Below, in pieces: positions 1-8,728 of a stretch of 64,000 bases of DNA (positions are counted from its first letter, which is position 1; the number at the start of each line of letters is the position of its first letter). This DNA comes from Neoroseomonas alkaliterrae (GTDB lineage Bacteria; Pseudomonadota; Alphaproteobacteria; Acetobacterales; Acetobacteraceae), in NCBI RefSeq assembly GCF_014199195.1, contig NZ_JACIJE010000009.1:62001-126000 (forward strand). The letters run 5' to 3'. Made by a program: the position numbers and the translations under genes. The notes beneath the pieces are model-generated. The model was given only the letters and a program-made list of their open reading frames with translations, ran no database searches and was not told where the DNA came from.

Positions 1-361
1 GCAGCCCGCCATCCAGCACCGCCACCTTGTCGTGCCCGAACAGCCGCATCATCCACCAGCCGCGCGGGGAGCCGCGCAGCCCGTGCTGGTCGTAGAACAC
101 CACGCGCGTGTCGTTCGACACGCCCAGCGCGCCGACCATGCGCGCGAACTTCGCCGGCGTGGGCACCATGTGCGGCAGGTCGGTCTCGTCATCGGCGATC
201 CTGTCGATGTCGAACAGCCTGGCACCCGGGATGCGCGCGGCGCGGAAGGCATCCTGCTTGTTGCCCGGCTCGTTCGGCAGGAAGGTCGAGCAGTCGAACA
301 CCACCAGGTCCGGCTTGCCGAGTTCCCCCGCCAGCCATTCGGTCGAGACCAGCATCTCCAT
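1..361 (-). CDS. sseA: 3-mercaptopyruvate/thiosulfate sulfurtransferase, partial (C-terminus off the window)
   Basis: Only the first 120 codons are in the window, coding for the N-terminal rhodanese domain of a two-domain sulfurtransferase that moves sulfur from 3-mercaptopyruvate or thiosulfate to an acceptor in the cytoplasm. Visible family landmarks are VSTEWLA at the start, the IPGARLFDID turn, LPHMVPTP, and RGWWMMRLFGHDKVAVLDGG at the cut edge. The catalytic Cys lies in the second domain, which is outside. ATG 361 is preceded by GGGGAG about 9 nt upstream; ATG 355 and GTG 370 (overlapping the upstream stop as GTGA) are alternatives. It is the last visible gene of a leftward Nudix-AlaX-sulfurtransferase operon. 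Confidence 0.85.
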   Translation of the reverse strand, partial: MEMLVSTEWLAGELGKPDLVVFDCSTFLPNEPGNKQDAFRAARIPGARLFDIDRIADDETDLPHMVPTPAKFARMVGALGVSNDTRVVFYDQHGLRGSPRGWWMMRLFGHDKVAVLDGGL

Positions 362-366
362 CCGCG

Positions 367-1089
367 TCACTCCCCGGCCAGCACCAGCGTCACGCGCCGG
401 TTGGCCTTGCCCTTGTTCTCGATCTTCGCGACCTCGACGCGCCCGATCTCGCGCGTGGAGCGCACATGCGTCCCGCCGCAGGGCTGGAGATCAACCGGCG
501 ACGCGGCATCGCCGATCCGCACCAGGCGGATGCGCCCCGAGCCGCGCGGCGGCTGCACGGAGAGCGTGCGCACCAGGGAGGGGTTGGCGTCGAGTTCGGC
601 CTCGGTGATCCAGCCCTCGGTCACCGGATGATCGGCGGCGACGAGTTCATTCAGCCGCTCGGTCAGGCTCTCCTTCGTCGGCGGCTCCGGCAGGTCGAAG
701 TCGAGCCGCGACTTCTCCGCCCCGATCTGCCCGCCCGTCACGCCCGCGCCGGGGATCAGGCTGCACAGCAGGTGGAGCGAGGTGTGCATGCGCATCAGCC
801 GGTGCCGTCGCTCCCAGTCGAGCAGAGCGGTCACCTCGGCACCGACCTCGGGCAGCGCCGCGCCCGCGGCCGGGACATGCAGCACGCCGTCCCCGGGCCC
901 CTTCAGCGTATCGGCCACCGCCATCTCCCCGCCCGCCCAGCGCAGCACGCCCGTATCGCCCGGCTGTCCGCCGGCGCGGGGGTAGAACACGGTTCGGTCG
1001 AGCACGACGCCCTCCGGCCCTGCCGCCAGCACGCGCGCGGTGGCTTCGCGCAGATAGGCGTCGTCGCGAAAGAGCAGCGCCGTCGTCAT
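367..1089 (-). CDS. Alanyl-tRNA editing protein (AlaX-like)
   Basis: This 240-residue protein matches the free-standing alanyl-tRNA editing family, which hydrolyses Ser-tRNA(Ala) or Gly-tRNA(Ala). The zinc-binding signatures are visible: HTSLH at residues 102-106 (HxxxH) and PCGGTHV with C204 and H208. The GGQPGDTG loop typical of the AlaRS editing domain lies near residues 40-47. The ATG at 1089 overlaps the stop of the upstream Nudix gene (ATGA), so translation is probably coupled. The open frame continues far upstream without stops, but that part is a shadow of other genes. It ends almost against the sulfurtransferase start. Confidence 0.88.
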   Translation of the reverse strand: MTTALLFRDDAYLREATARVLAAGPEGVVLDRTVFYPRAGGQPGDTGVLRWAGGEMAVADTLKGPGDGVLHVPAAGAALPEVGAEVTALLDWERRHRLMRMHTSLHLLCSLIPGAGVTGGQIGAEKSRLDFDLPEPPTKESLTERLNELVAADHPVTEGWITEAELDANPSLVRTLSVQPPRGSGRIRLVRIGDAASPVDLQPCGGTHVRSTREIGRVEVAKIENKGKANRRVTLVLAGE

Positions 1090-1730
1090 TCCCCTGTCCA
1101 GTCCCTCATCAGTGCCTCGCGCCGCCGCGCGAAGCGCGCGAGGCACAGCGCGCCGGTGGCGTTGGCGATGCGGTTGTCGTCCAGCATGGCGAGCGCCTCG
1201 CTCGCGGGCAGCACCAGCACGCGGATGTCCTCGTGCTCGCTGCGAAGGCCATGGGTGCCGGCATGGCCGGGCTCGGGCAGGCGCGCGCGGGCGAGGTAGA
1301 GGCTGATCCCCTCGTCGCAGCCGCCCTGGCTCAGGATGTAGCGGCCGAGCGGTTCCATGCGGTCCGCGGCGAGGCCCGTCTCCTCCGCGAGTTCGCGCCG
1401 CGCCGCCTCGAGCGGATCCTCGCCCGGCTCGAGCAGTCCGGCGGGGCACTCCACCATCACCGGATCGAAGCCCCCGGCGAGCGCGGGCAGACGGAACTGC
1501 TCGATCAGCGCGACGCGGTCGGTCCAGGGATCCCAGGGTAGCACCGCGACCGCCTGGCCGCGGCGCCACAATTCCCAGGTCTGCACGCCGCCCTCGGTGC
1601 CGTCGAAGCGGATGCGGCGGAAGCGGATGCGCTGCAGCGGGAAGCGGCCGTCCCAGACCACCTCGTCCGAGAGCACCGTCAGGCCGGGATGGGAAGGGAT
1701 CGGCGTCGCCCTGGGCGGTCTGGCGTTCAT
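1086..1730 (-). CDS. Nudix hydrolase, ADP-ribose pyrophosphatase-like
   Basis: A 214-residue Nudix hydrolase with a perfect Nudix box at residues 98-120 (G-x5-E-x7-REL-A-EETGL), which binds Mg and cleaves nucleoside diphosphate derivatives. The long N-terminal beta-rich part (RFDGTEGGVQTWE, then VALIEQFR) is typical of the ADP-ribose/ADP-sugar pyrophosphatase branch (NudF-like), so ADP-ribose is the best guess for the substrate. It is the first gene of the leftward operon, with only 37 bases between it and the divergent transporter at 1768. The substrate assignment is inference; the family is clear. Confidence 0.88.
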   Translation of the reverse strand: MNARPPRATPIPSHPGLTVLSDEVVWDGRFPLQRIRFRRIRFDGTEGGVQTWELWRRGQAVAVLPWDPWTDRVALIEQFRLPALAGGFDPVMVECPAGLLEPGEDPLEAARRELAEETGLAADRMEPLGRYILSQGGCDEGISLYLARARLPEPGHAGTHGLRSEHEDIRVLVLPASEALAMLDDNRIANATGALCLARFARRREALMRDWTGE

Positions 1731-1767
1731 GCGCGCCCGACCCTACCCTCGGCGGCGAAGCCCGTCC

Positions 1768-2685
1768 ATGACCCCACCCCCCAAGGCGCCCGCCGCCCCC
1801 ACCGCGCAGTCCAGGGCGCGCCGCCGGGGCATCGTCCTCGTGCTGCTGGCCTCGGCCGTCTTCGCCCTGGCCGCGGCCTTCGTGAAGATCATCGGCGCGC
1901 GCATCCCGACCGCCGAGGTCATCCTCTTCCGCAACCTCTTCGCCATTCCCGCGCTGCTGCCGGTGGTGTTCGCGGCCGGCGGCTGGGCGGCGGTGGCGAC
2001 GCGCAGCCCGCTCAGCCATGCCGCGCGCACCGTGTTCGGCATGATGGGGATGATCGGCGCCTTCTACGGCTATGTGCACCTGCCGCTCGCGACCGTCACC
2101 GCGCTCGGCTTCACCATGCCGCTGTTCCTGACCGTGCTCGCCGTGCCGCTCCTGGGGGAGAAGGTGGGCTGGCGGCGGGGGCTTGCGGTGCTGGTCGGCT
2201 TCGCCGGCGTGCTGCTGATGGTCCGCCCGGACGGGCTGCCGAGCGGGCAGGCGGGGCTTGCGGTGGTGCTCTGCCTGCTCGGCTCGGTCGGCTGGGCGCT
2301 CGCGATGATCACCATCCGCCGGATGGGCGAGGCGGGCGAGAGTTCCGTCGCCATCGTCTTCTGGTTCGCGGTCGGCTCCTCCGTGCTGGCGGGTATCGCG
2401 GCCATCCCGGTCTGGGTCTGGCCCACGCCGCTGGAATGGGCGCTGCTGATCGGCATCGGCCTCGTCTCCGCGCTGGCCCAGGTGCTGATGACCGAGGCCT
2501 ATCGCAGCGGCGAGACCTCGCTGCTCGCGCCCTTCGAATACGCCGCGATCCTCTGGACCACCACGCTCGGTGCCGTGGCCTGGGCGGAACTGCCGGGCGG
2601 GTGGGACTTCGCCGGGATCGCGGTGCTGGTCGGGGCGGGGCTCTACATCTGGCACCGGGAGGTCACCCTCGGCGTCAGGCGTTGA
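1768..2685 (+). CDS. EamA/DMT-family inner-membrane transporter
   Basis: A 305-residue membrane protein of the drug/metabolite transporter superfamily, with two EamA repeats of about five helices each. The first repeat begins GIVLVLLASAVFALAAAF; the conserved LGEKVGWRR loop follows helix 4 and a second repeat starts near LAVVLCLLGSVGWALAM. The C-terminal repeat ends AGLYIWHRE. Such proteins export amino acids, metabolites or drugs, and the substrate cannot be read from sequence. ATG 1768 gives the usual family length; the frame is open further upstream but there it shadows the Nudix gene. It is followed by an AraC-type regulator in the same direction. Confidence 0.88.
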   Translation: MTPPPKAPAAPTAQSRARRRGIVLVLLASAVFALAAAFVKIIGARIPTAEVILFRNLFAIPALLPVVFAAGGWAAVATRSPLSHAARTVFGMMGMIGAFYGYVHLPLATVTALGFTMPLFLTVLAVPLLGEKVGWRRGLAVLVGFAGVLLMVRPDGLPSGQAGLAVVLCLLGSVGWALAMITIRRMGEAGESSVAIVFWFAVGSSVLAGIAAIPVWVWPTPLEWALLIGIGLVSALAQVLMTEAYRSGETSLLAPFEYAAILWTTTLGAVAWAELPGGWDFAGIAVLVGAGLYIWHREVTLGVRR

Positions 2686-2803
2686 GGGCCGGGCGGCACC
2701 GCCCCCGAGCCAGCCCATGCGCGCGCGGCGTGCAGGCCTCTGTTTTTCCTTGCGTTTTCCCCCGCGCGCGCATATCCGGCTCCCCGCCGTCCGGCGGAAC
2801 CGC

Positions 2804-3901
2804 ATGAACCGCATCATCCGAGACGAAGCCACGCTCGCGCCGCCGGCCACATCGCGCCCCGCGACGCTGCCCCGTCCTGCGCCATCCGCTTTGCTGCGCC
2901 CCGTCATCGAGGACACCACCGGCCTGCCGCCGCAGGAGCAGTTCGCCGCCTGGCAAGCCATGCGCGCCCCCGTGCTCGAGGCCTTGCCCGGGGCGGCGGC
3001 GGAGCAGGGATTTGCCGCCAATACGCGGGCCTGGCGCCTCGGCGGCTTCGTCCTCGAGCACACGCGCCGCGATGCCTGCGGGTATCGCCGCACGCCGGCG
3101 CAGATCTGCCGGGATTCCCTCGATCACTGGCTGGTCGCTGTCTGCCGCGAGGGAAGCCTGAGCCAGCGCAGCGGCGACACCGAGACGCTCATGCTGCCCG
3201 GCGCCCCCTTCGTCTTCTCCATGGCGGACGCATTCGAATCCGAACGGGAAGGGCCGCGCCTGGACTGGCTTTGCCTCTACCTGCCGCGCGATGCCGTGCC
3301 GGAACTCGAGGGCGCGCTCTCCATGGCCGCCAACGGGCGGCTGCACGGGCCGATGGCGCAGGTGCTCGCCGACCTGCTGAAGGGCCTCTCGGACCGGCTG
3401 CCGGAGATGGCCGCCGCCGAGGCACCGCACATCGCCGCCGCGATGGAGTCCCTGCTGCGCGGCGCCTGCCCGGAAGGCGTTGACGCGGGTTCCCGCGCGC
3501 TCGTTGCCGCCGGCCAGCTTGCGCGGCTGCGGCGGCTGATACGCGAAAATCTTGGCCTCGCGACGCTCGGTCCCGAGCGGCTGGGCCGGCTGGCCGGCAT
3601 GTCGCGGTCCCAGCTCTACCGGCTGTTCGAGCCGCTGGGCGGGGTCGCGTCCAGCATCCTGCACGAGCGCCTGCGCTGGGCCTTCCGCCGCCTTGCCGAC
3701 CCGACGGAACAGCGCAGCATCGCAACCATCGCCGAGGCGGTCGGCATGTTCGACCCTTCCACCTTCAGCCGCGCCTTCCGCCAGGAATTCGGCTGCCCGC
3801 CCGGCGAGGTCCGCACCGCGGCCCGGGCGGGCCTCGGCGTCTCGCTGGCTCGCCTGACCGGGCCGGCCGAGGGCACGACCGCGCTGCTGCGCGCCCTCTG
3901 A
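2804..3901 (+). CDS. AraC-family transcriptional regulator
   Basis: A 365-residue regulator with a cupin-like N-terminal half of the AraC-binding type and a C-terminal double helix-turn-helix domain from about residue 240. The DNA-binding signatures are visible as LGRLAGMSRSQLYRLFEPLG (first HTH) and IAEAVGMFDPSTFSRAFRQEFG (second HTH, the most conserved AraC segment). The linker RRLIRENLGLATLGPERLG fits the class in which a stress or metabolite signal is sensed by the N-terminus. A short Ala/Pro-rich leader precedes the domain. Its target is unknown; the amidinotransferase gene 168 bases downstream in the same direction is the obvious candidate. Confidence 0.88.
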   Translation: MNRIIRDEATLAPPATSRPATLPRPAPSALLRPVIEDTTGLPPQEQFAAWQAMRAPVLEALPGAAAEQGFAANTRAWRLGGFVLEHTRRDACGYRRTPAQICRDSLDHWLVAVCREGSLSQRSGDTETLMLPGAPFVFSMADAFESEREGPRLDWLCLYLPRDAVPELEGALSMAANGRLHGPMAQVLADLLKGLSDRLPEMAAAEAPHIAAAMESLLRGACPEGVDAGSRALVAAGQLARLRRLIRENLGLATLGPERLGRLAGMSRSQLYRLFEPLGGVASSILHERLRWAFRRLADPTEQRSIATIAEAVGMFDPSTFSRAFRQEFGCPPGEVRTAARAGLGVSLARLTGPAEGTTALLRAL

Positions 3902-4069
3902 TAGCGGAGTTCCTCGGGCCGGGCCGCCGGTTCGGCGAGCGCGGGCGATGCGGCTTCCGCCCTGCGGCGTTTCGTGGTCGGCTTCGTCCGTTACCGCGCC
4001 TTGCGGGCGGGAGAGGCGTCGCGCGACGCCGTCCCGGCACGCGGCGCCAGGACGGAAGGGCCGGATGCC

Positions 4070-5098
4070 ATGACGCGCAGGGCGGCGACCTCGCAGGCGA
4101 TGAGCGAGTTCGACCATCGCTACAACATGCTGATCGAGCGCTTCGCCTCGGAGCCCGAGCCCGCCTTCAACAGCCCGGGCGAGCAGGAAGCCGGCTGGGG
4201 CCGCCGCTGGGGCTGCAACTCCGACATCGGCCGGCTGCGCATGGTGCTGATGCACCGGCCGGGGGAGGAGATGCGGGTCCTCGACGGCCTGCCGCTGATC
4301 CCCGAACTCGGTGCCTATGGCGACCCCGCGAGCGGGGCCTATTGGCGCGGCGAGGTGATTCCTCCGCTCGCCGAGCAGCAGGCCCAGCACGACGCGCTGG
4401 CCGCCGCGCTGCGCGAGGAGGGCGTCGAGGTCGTCATGCTCAACAGGGCCGCGCCGGGCCGCCACAAATCGGTCTATACGCGGGATTCCTGCATCGCGCT
4501 CGATGGCGGCGCGGTCGTCACGCGCATGGGCCCGCGCATCCGCCGCGGCGAGGAACGCCCGGTGACGGAGACGCTCGCCGCCATCGGCATGCCCATCCTG
4601 CGCACCATCGCCGGAACCGGGCTGATGGAGGGCGGCTCCTTCGCCTACATCCGCCCTGACGTGGCGGTGATCGGCGTCTCCTCGCGCGTCAACGAGGAAG
4701 GGGCGCGGCAGATGGAGGAGGTGCTGGCGCTGCAGGGCACGCGGCTGATCCGCGTGCAGATCCCGGGCTATCGCCTGCACATCGACGGGGCCTTCGTGAT
4801 GATCGACCACGATGTGGCGCTGGTGAATCCCGTCATCCTGCCCTTCGTCTTCATGCAGGAGCTGAAGCGCCTCGGGATCCGCATGATCGCGCTGAACCAC
4901 GAGGATCCGTCCTGGGCGATCAACTGCCTGGCGGTCGCGCCCGGCCGGGTGCTGATGAGCGACCAAGTGGGCCCGCGCACGCAGGAAGCGCTGGACAAGG
5001 CCGGCATCAGCGTGCGCCTCGTCGCCTACGACAAGGTCTATCTCGGCGGTGGCGGCATCCACTGCTCCACCGCGCCGCTGGTCCGCGACCCGGTCTGA
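4070..5098 (+). CDS. Dimethylarginine dimethylaminohydrolase-like amidinotransferase-family enzyme
   Basis: A 342-residue pentein-fold enzyme of the guanidino-group-modifying superfamily. Visible landmarks are the VYTRDSCI segment, the GTGLMEGGSFAYI turn (LEGG-like), the catalytic His in YRLHIDGAFVMID, and the nucleophile Cys in GGIHCSTAPLVR at C332. DDAH or a related agmatine/arginine deiminase or amidinotransferase activity fits; the exact substrate is not determinable. ATG 4070 is preceded by GGAAGGG about 10 nt upstream. It follows the AraC regulator and converges with the peptide-binding protein gene, with 15 bases between the stops. Confidence 0.85.
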   Translation: MTRRAATSQAMSEFDHRYNMLIERFASEPEPAFNSPGEQEAGWGRRWGCNSDIGRLRMVLMHRPGEEMRVLDGLPLIPELGAYGDPASGAYWRGEVIPPLAEQQAQHDALAAALREEGVEVVMLNRAAPGRHKSVYTRDSCIALDGGAVVTRMGPRIRRGEERPVTETLAAIGMPILRTIAGTGLMEGGSFAYIRPDVAVIGVSSRVNEEGARQMEEVLALQGTRLIRVQIPGYRLHIDGAFVMIDHDVALVNPVILPFVFMQELKRLGIRMIALNHEDPSWAINCLAVAPGRVLMSDQVGPRTQEALDKAGISVRLVAYDKVYLGGGGIHCSTAPLVRDPV

Positions 5099-5113
5099 GC
5101 GCGGGGGCCGCCG

Positions 5114-6706
5114 CTACCGCTTCGTGACGCCCCAGAAGACCGGGATGATCGTCGGGCGCAGGCCCTCGATGTTGGTCCGGTGCGCGGCCAGGGTCCGGTA
5201 CTGGCCGGCGTTGATGTAGGGCAGCACCTCGTAGGCGCGGGCATGGACGCGGTGCAGGATCTCCTGCCGCTTCGCGGGGTCGGATTCCTCCCACCAGCTC
5301 GCGCGCAGGCGTTCGAGCTCGGCGTCGCAGGGCCAGCCGGCGGGCGCGCTCTCGCAGGTCGCCGCGAGATAGACATTGACCAGCGGGTTCTGCGCGTCGA
5401 GCACATTCGCGATGGTCACGAACAGGTTCCAGCCGCCCTGCTCGATCGGCTCGCGCCGGTTGCGGCGCTGCGTCACCGTGGCCCAGTCCGTCGCCACGAC
5501 ATCCACGTTGATGCCGGCCCGGCGCATGTTCGCCGCCATGGTCAGCACCACGGCGTTGTTCGCGGGCCAGTCGGCGGCGTTGAGGAACACCACCCGCTCG
5601 CCGTTGTATCCCGCCTCGCGCAGCAGCGCGCGCGCGCGGTCGAGGTTGATCTCGCGCAGGCCCGACGCGCCGGCATCGCTCTCGAAAGGCGTGCCGCAGA
5701 GGAAATAGGCCGGGCAATAGGGCACCTGCTCGGGCGGCGGCACGCCGATCGCCTGCAGGTTCTCGAGCTGGTTCACGAGATGAAGAAGCGCCTGCCGCGC
5801 GCGCGGGTGGTTGAAGGGCGGGATGTGATGGTTCGGCCGCAGCCACACCATCGAGCCGACCGGATTGAGCGCGAAGGTGCGGATGTTGCGGTTGCGCGCC
5901 AGCACCGGCAGCACGTCGGGGGAGGGGGATTCGATGAAGTCGATCTCGCCCGATTGCAGCGCCGCCGCCTGGGTGGCCGGGTCGGAAATGCCGAGCCACT
6001 CGATGCGCTCGACATGCACCACCTTGCCGCCCGCCAGCCCGTCGGCCGGTTCGCTGCGCGGCCGGTAGGCGGGGTTGCGGAGATAGACCGCGCGCTCGCC
6101 GGGCAGGAAGTCCTGCTGGCGGAAGATGAAGGGGCCGGAGCCCGTCGCGTCCGTGATCGCCGTGCTGGCGGGGGTGGCGGCGATGCGCTCGGGCATGACG
6201 AAGAGCGCGCTGGCGGTGGGCCGCGCCAGGGTCTCCGCCACCAGGCCGAAGGGGCGCGAGAGCCGCAGCGAGAAACTGCGCTCGTCCACCACCTCCAGCG
6301 CCGCCGTCGCGGCGAGCAGCGCGCGCCCGGCGATGTCGCGCTGCCCCCAGCGGCGGATGGAGGCCACGGCATCGGCCGCGCGCACCGGCTGGCCGTCGTG
6401 GAAGGCGAGGCCTTCGCGCAGGGTGAAGCGGTGCGTCATGCCGTCGGGCGAGACCTCGTGCCGCTCGACCATCTGCGGGCGGGCGACGCCCCGGCTGTCG
6501 AAGGCGAAGAGCTGGTCGTAGACCATGAAGCCGTGGTTGCGGACGATCGCGGCGGTCGAGACCACCGGATCGAGGCTCGGCAGCGCACCCACGAGCACGA
6601 TCCGCAGCGTGCCCGACGGCGCCTGCTGCGCCTCGGCCTGCGTGCCCAGAAGCGCGAGCAGCGCAGCCGCCGCCCCCGCCAGAACCCTGCGTCCCTGCCG
6701 CACCAT
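5114..6706 (-). CDS. ABC transporter substrate-binding protein, peptide/nickel type (SBP family 5)
   Basis: A 530-residue periplasmic binding protein with an N-terminal signal peptide (RRVLAGAAAALLALL, cleavage likely after TQAEA). Family 5 landmarks are GTLRIVLVGALPSLDPV near the mature N-terminus, LREGLAFHDGQPVRAADAV, TGSGPFIF, and INLDRARALLREAGY. Such proteins deliver oligopeptides or similar polar solutes to an ABC permease. The start at 6706 has a strong AGGAGG Shine-Dalgarno about 6 nt upstream. No permease or ATPase gene is adjacent, so it is an orphan component here; its ligand could be connected with the guanidino-compound enzyme next door, which is only a guess. Confidence 0.87.
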   Translation of the reverse strand: MVRQGRRVLAGAAAALLALLGTQAEAQQAPSGTLRIVLVGALPSLDPVVSTAAIVRNHGFMVYDQLFAFDSRGVARPQMVERHEVSPDGMTHRFTLREGLAFHDGQPVRAADAVASIRRWGQRDIAGRALLAATAALEVVDERSFSLRLSRPFGLVAETLARPTASALFVMPERIAATPASTAITDATGSGPFIFRQQDFLPGERAVYLRNPAYRPRSEPADGLAGGKVVHVERIEWLGISDPATQAAALQSGEIDFIESPSPDVLPVLARNRNIRTFALNPVGSMVWLRPNHHIPPFNHPRARQALLHLVNQLENLQAIGVPPPEQVPYCPAYFLCGTPFESDAGASGLREINLDRARALLREAGYNGERVVFLNAADWPANNAVVLTMAANMRRAGINVDVVATDWATVTQRRNRREPIEQGGWNLFVTIANVLDAQNPLVNVYLAATCESAPAGWPCDAELERLRASWWEESDPAKRQEILHRVHARAYEVLPYINAGQYRTLAAHRTNIEGLRPTIIPVFWGVTKR

Positions 6707-6824
6707 GCGAGCCTCCTGTGCCTTGCGCGAATATGATCCCAGCCTGCCGGGGCTTGTCCATCCGCGGCGCCTGGACGGTTTCGGGATCCCGACGTTCAAT
6801 GGCCGCGTCGTTCGGGGGAACCGC

Positions 6825-7481
6825 ATGACCTTCTCGCTTCTCGGGCGTTGCGCGCGGACGGGGCAGTTCGGCGCCGCGGTCACGACGTCGTCCATCGCCG
6901 TCGGCACGCGCGTGCCCTTCCTCGAAGCCGGCATCGGCGGGGTGCTGACGCAGCACCGGACGGATCCGCGCCTCGGCCCGCGCGGGCTCGGGCTGCTGCG
7001 CTCGGGCTGCACGGCGGAGGAGACGGTCGCCGCGCTCGTCGCCTCGACGCCGCATCACCGATGGCGGCAGATCGCGGTGATGGACGCGGCGGGCCGCACC
7101 GCGCATTTCGATGGCGCGAACGTCAAGCCGGAGCGTGGCGCCGCGCATGGCCCCGGCGTGGTGGCCATCGGCAACATCCTCTCGAGCCCGCATGTGCCGG
7201 CCGCCATGGCCGCGGCCTTCGAGGCCACGGAGGAGGCGCCGCTGGCCGAGCGCCTGCTGCGCGCGCTCGAGGCGGGGGAGGCGGCCGGCGGGGAGCATGG
7301 CGAGGTGACCTCCGCGAGCCTCCTTGTCGTCCATCGCGAATGCTTCCCCTATGTGGACCTCCGCGTGGACAAGGACCCGCGCCCCCTGGCCGCCCTGCGC
7401 CGGCTCTGGGAGGAGTACGCGCCACTGGCCGACGGCTTCGTCCGGCGCGCGCTCGACCCGGACGACGCGCCCATCATCTGA
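6825..7481 (+). CDS. DUF1028 family protein
   Basis: A 218-residue protein matching the DUF1028 family, a putative Ntn-hydrolase-like family of unsettled function often found near peptide transport and amino-acid degradation genes. Visible landmarks are the start MTFSLLGRC, the GVLTQHRTDPRLGPRGL segment, the RQIAVMDAAGRTAHF strand, and the ending VDLRVDKDPRPLAALRRL. ATG 6825 has GGGGGAA about 6 nt upstream. It is divergent from the peptide-binding protein, with 118 bases between their starts, so they may share a regulatory region. Proximity to a peptide-binding protein fits the usual DUF1028 context. Confidence 0.82.
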   Translation: MTFSLLGRCARTGQFGAAVTTSSIAVGTRVPFLEAGIGGVLTQHRTDPRLGPRGLGLLRSGCTAEETVAALVASTPHHRWRQIAVMDAAGRTAHFDGANVKPERGAAHGPGVVAIGNILSSPHVPAAMAAAFEATEEAPLAERLLRALEAGEAAGGEHGEVTSASLLVVHRECFPYVDLRVDKDPRPLAALRRLWEEYAPLADGFVRRALDPDDAPII

Positions 7482-7504
7482 GTGCCGAAGCGAGGAAACG
7501 CCCC

Positions 7505-8638
7505 ATGCGCATGAAGGCCGCCGTCCTGTTCGAGCAGGGCAAGCCGCGTCCCTACGCCACCTCCCGCCCCATGGTGGTCGAGGAGGTCGAGCTCGACCCG
7601 CCCGGTCCCGGGGAGATGCTGATCGAGGTCGCCGCAGCCGGGCTCTGCCATTCCGATCTATCGACCATCGAGAACCAGCGGCCGCGGCCGCTGCCCATCG
7701 TCATCGGGCACGAAGGCGCGGGCATCGTGCGCGAGGTCGGGGCCGGCGTGACGGATGTGAAGCCAGGCGATCACGTCATCACGGTTTTCGCGCCCTCCTG
7801 CGGGAACTGCCGCTACTGCGTGCGCGGCCGTCCGAACATCTGCCCGACCGGCAACGCCTTCCGCGCGGCCGGGCAGTTGCCGACCGGCACGCGCCGGCTG
7901 CGCCGGCTGGACGGGACCCCGATCAACCACAACTCCGGCCTCTCGCTCTTCGCGCAATACGCGGTGGTGGCGCGGCGCTCGGCGGTCAAGATCGACAAGG
8001 ACATCCCGCTCGACGATGCCGCGATCTTCGGTTGCGCCGTCATGACCGGCGCGGGCGCGGTGCTGAACACGGCGCGGCTCGAAGCCGGGGAGGGCGTGGC
8101 CGTGGTCGGCCTTGGCGGCGTCGGCATGAATGCGCTGTTCGCGGCGGTGGCCGCCGGCGCGGAGCGGATCGTCGCGGTGGACACCAACCCGCGAAAGCTC
8201 GAACTCGCGAAGCAGTGGGGGGCGACCGATGTCTTCCTCGCCGGCAACGAGGATTGCGCCGCGCAGGTGCGCGAGGCGACCGAGGGCGGCCTCGACACGG
8301 TGATCGAGACCGCGGGCACGGTGCCGGCGATGCAGCTCGCCATCGCCATCACCGCGCGCGGCGGCAGCACCATCAGCGCAGGCCTGCCCAACATCAACGC
8401 GCAGGTCTCCTACCTGCATGCGAGCATGGTGAGCGAGGAGCGCAGCATCCGCGGCTCCTACATGGGCTCCTGCGTGCCGGAGCGCGACCTGCCGAGGCTG
8501 CTCGGCCTCTATCGCCGCGGCAAGCTGCCGGTGGACCGGCTCAAGACGAGCCACATCACCTTCGACCAGATCAACGAGGGTTTCGACCTGCTTTCCGACG
8601 GCAGCGTGCTGCGCCAGATGCTGCGGCCTAACGCCTGA
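7505..8638 (+). CDS. Zinc-dependent alcohol dehydrogenase (MDR family, class III-like)
   Basis: A 377-residue medium-chain dehydrogenase. The catalytic zinc ligands are visible at C48 (GLCHSD), H69/E70 (GHEGAG) and C176 (IFGCAVMTG); the four structural-zinc cysteines are C99, C102, C105 and C113. The NAD-binding glycine motif GLGGVG is at 201-206, followed by an Asp (AVDTNPRK) that indicates NAD rather than NADP. All key residues are present, so an active alcohol or aldehyde dehydrogenase is expected; the substrate is unknown. ATG 7505 has GAGGAA about 9 nt before it; ATG 7511 is the alternative. It lies 23 bases after the DUF1028 gene. Confidence 0.88.
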   Translation: MRMKAAVLFEQGKPRPYATSRPMVVEEVELDPPGPGEMLIEVAAAGLCHSDLSTIENQRPRPLPIVIGHEGAGIVREVGAGVTDVKPGDHVITVFAPSCGNCRYCVRGRPNICPTGNAFRAAGQLPTGTRRLRRLDGTPINHNSGLSLFAQYAVVARRSAVKIDKDIPLDDAAIFGCAVMTGAGAVLNTARLEAGEGVAVVGLGGVGMNALFAAVAAGAERIVAVDTNPRKLELAKQWGATDVFLAGNEDCAAQVREATEGGLDTVIETAGTVPAMQLAIAITARGGSTISAGLPNINAQVSYLHASMVSEERSIRGSYMGSCVPERDLPRLLGLYRRGKLPVDRLKTSHITFDQINEGFDLLSDGSVLRQMLRPNA

Positions 8639-8728
8639 ACGCCTGCCCGGAATGGCGGCAGCGCCGCCCGTTTTCCGGGCAGCCGAGGGCCGCTTGCGTC
8701 GCGGTGGCCGCATGGCAGTCTGGCGCGG

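Noticed and set aside
367-3093. A 908-codon protein from the long extension of the AlaX frame
   Set aside because: Only the last 240 residues match AlaX; the extension runs antisense through the transporter and into the regulator with no domain.
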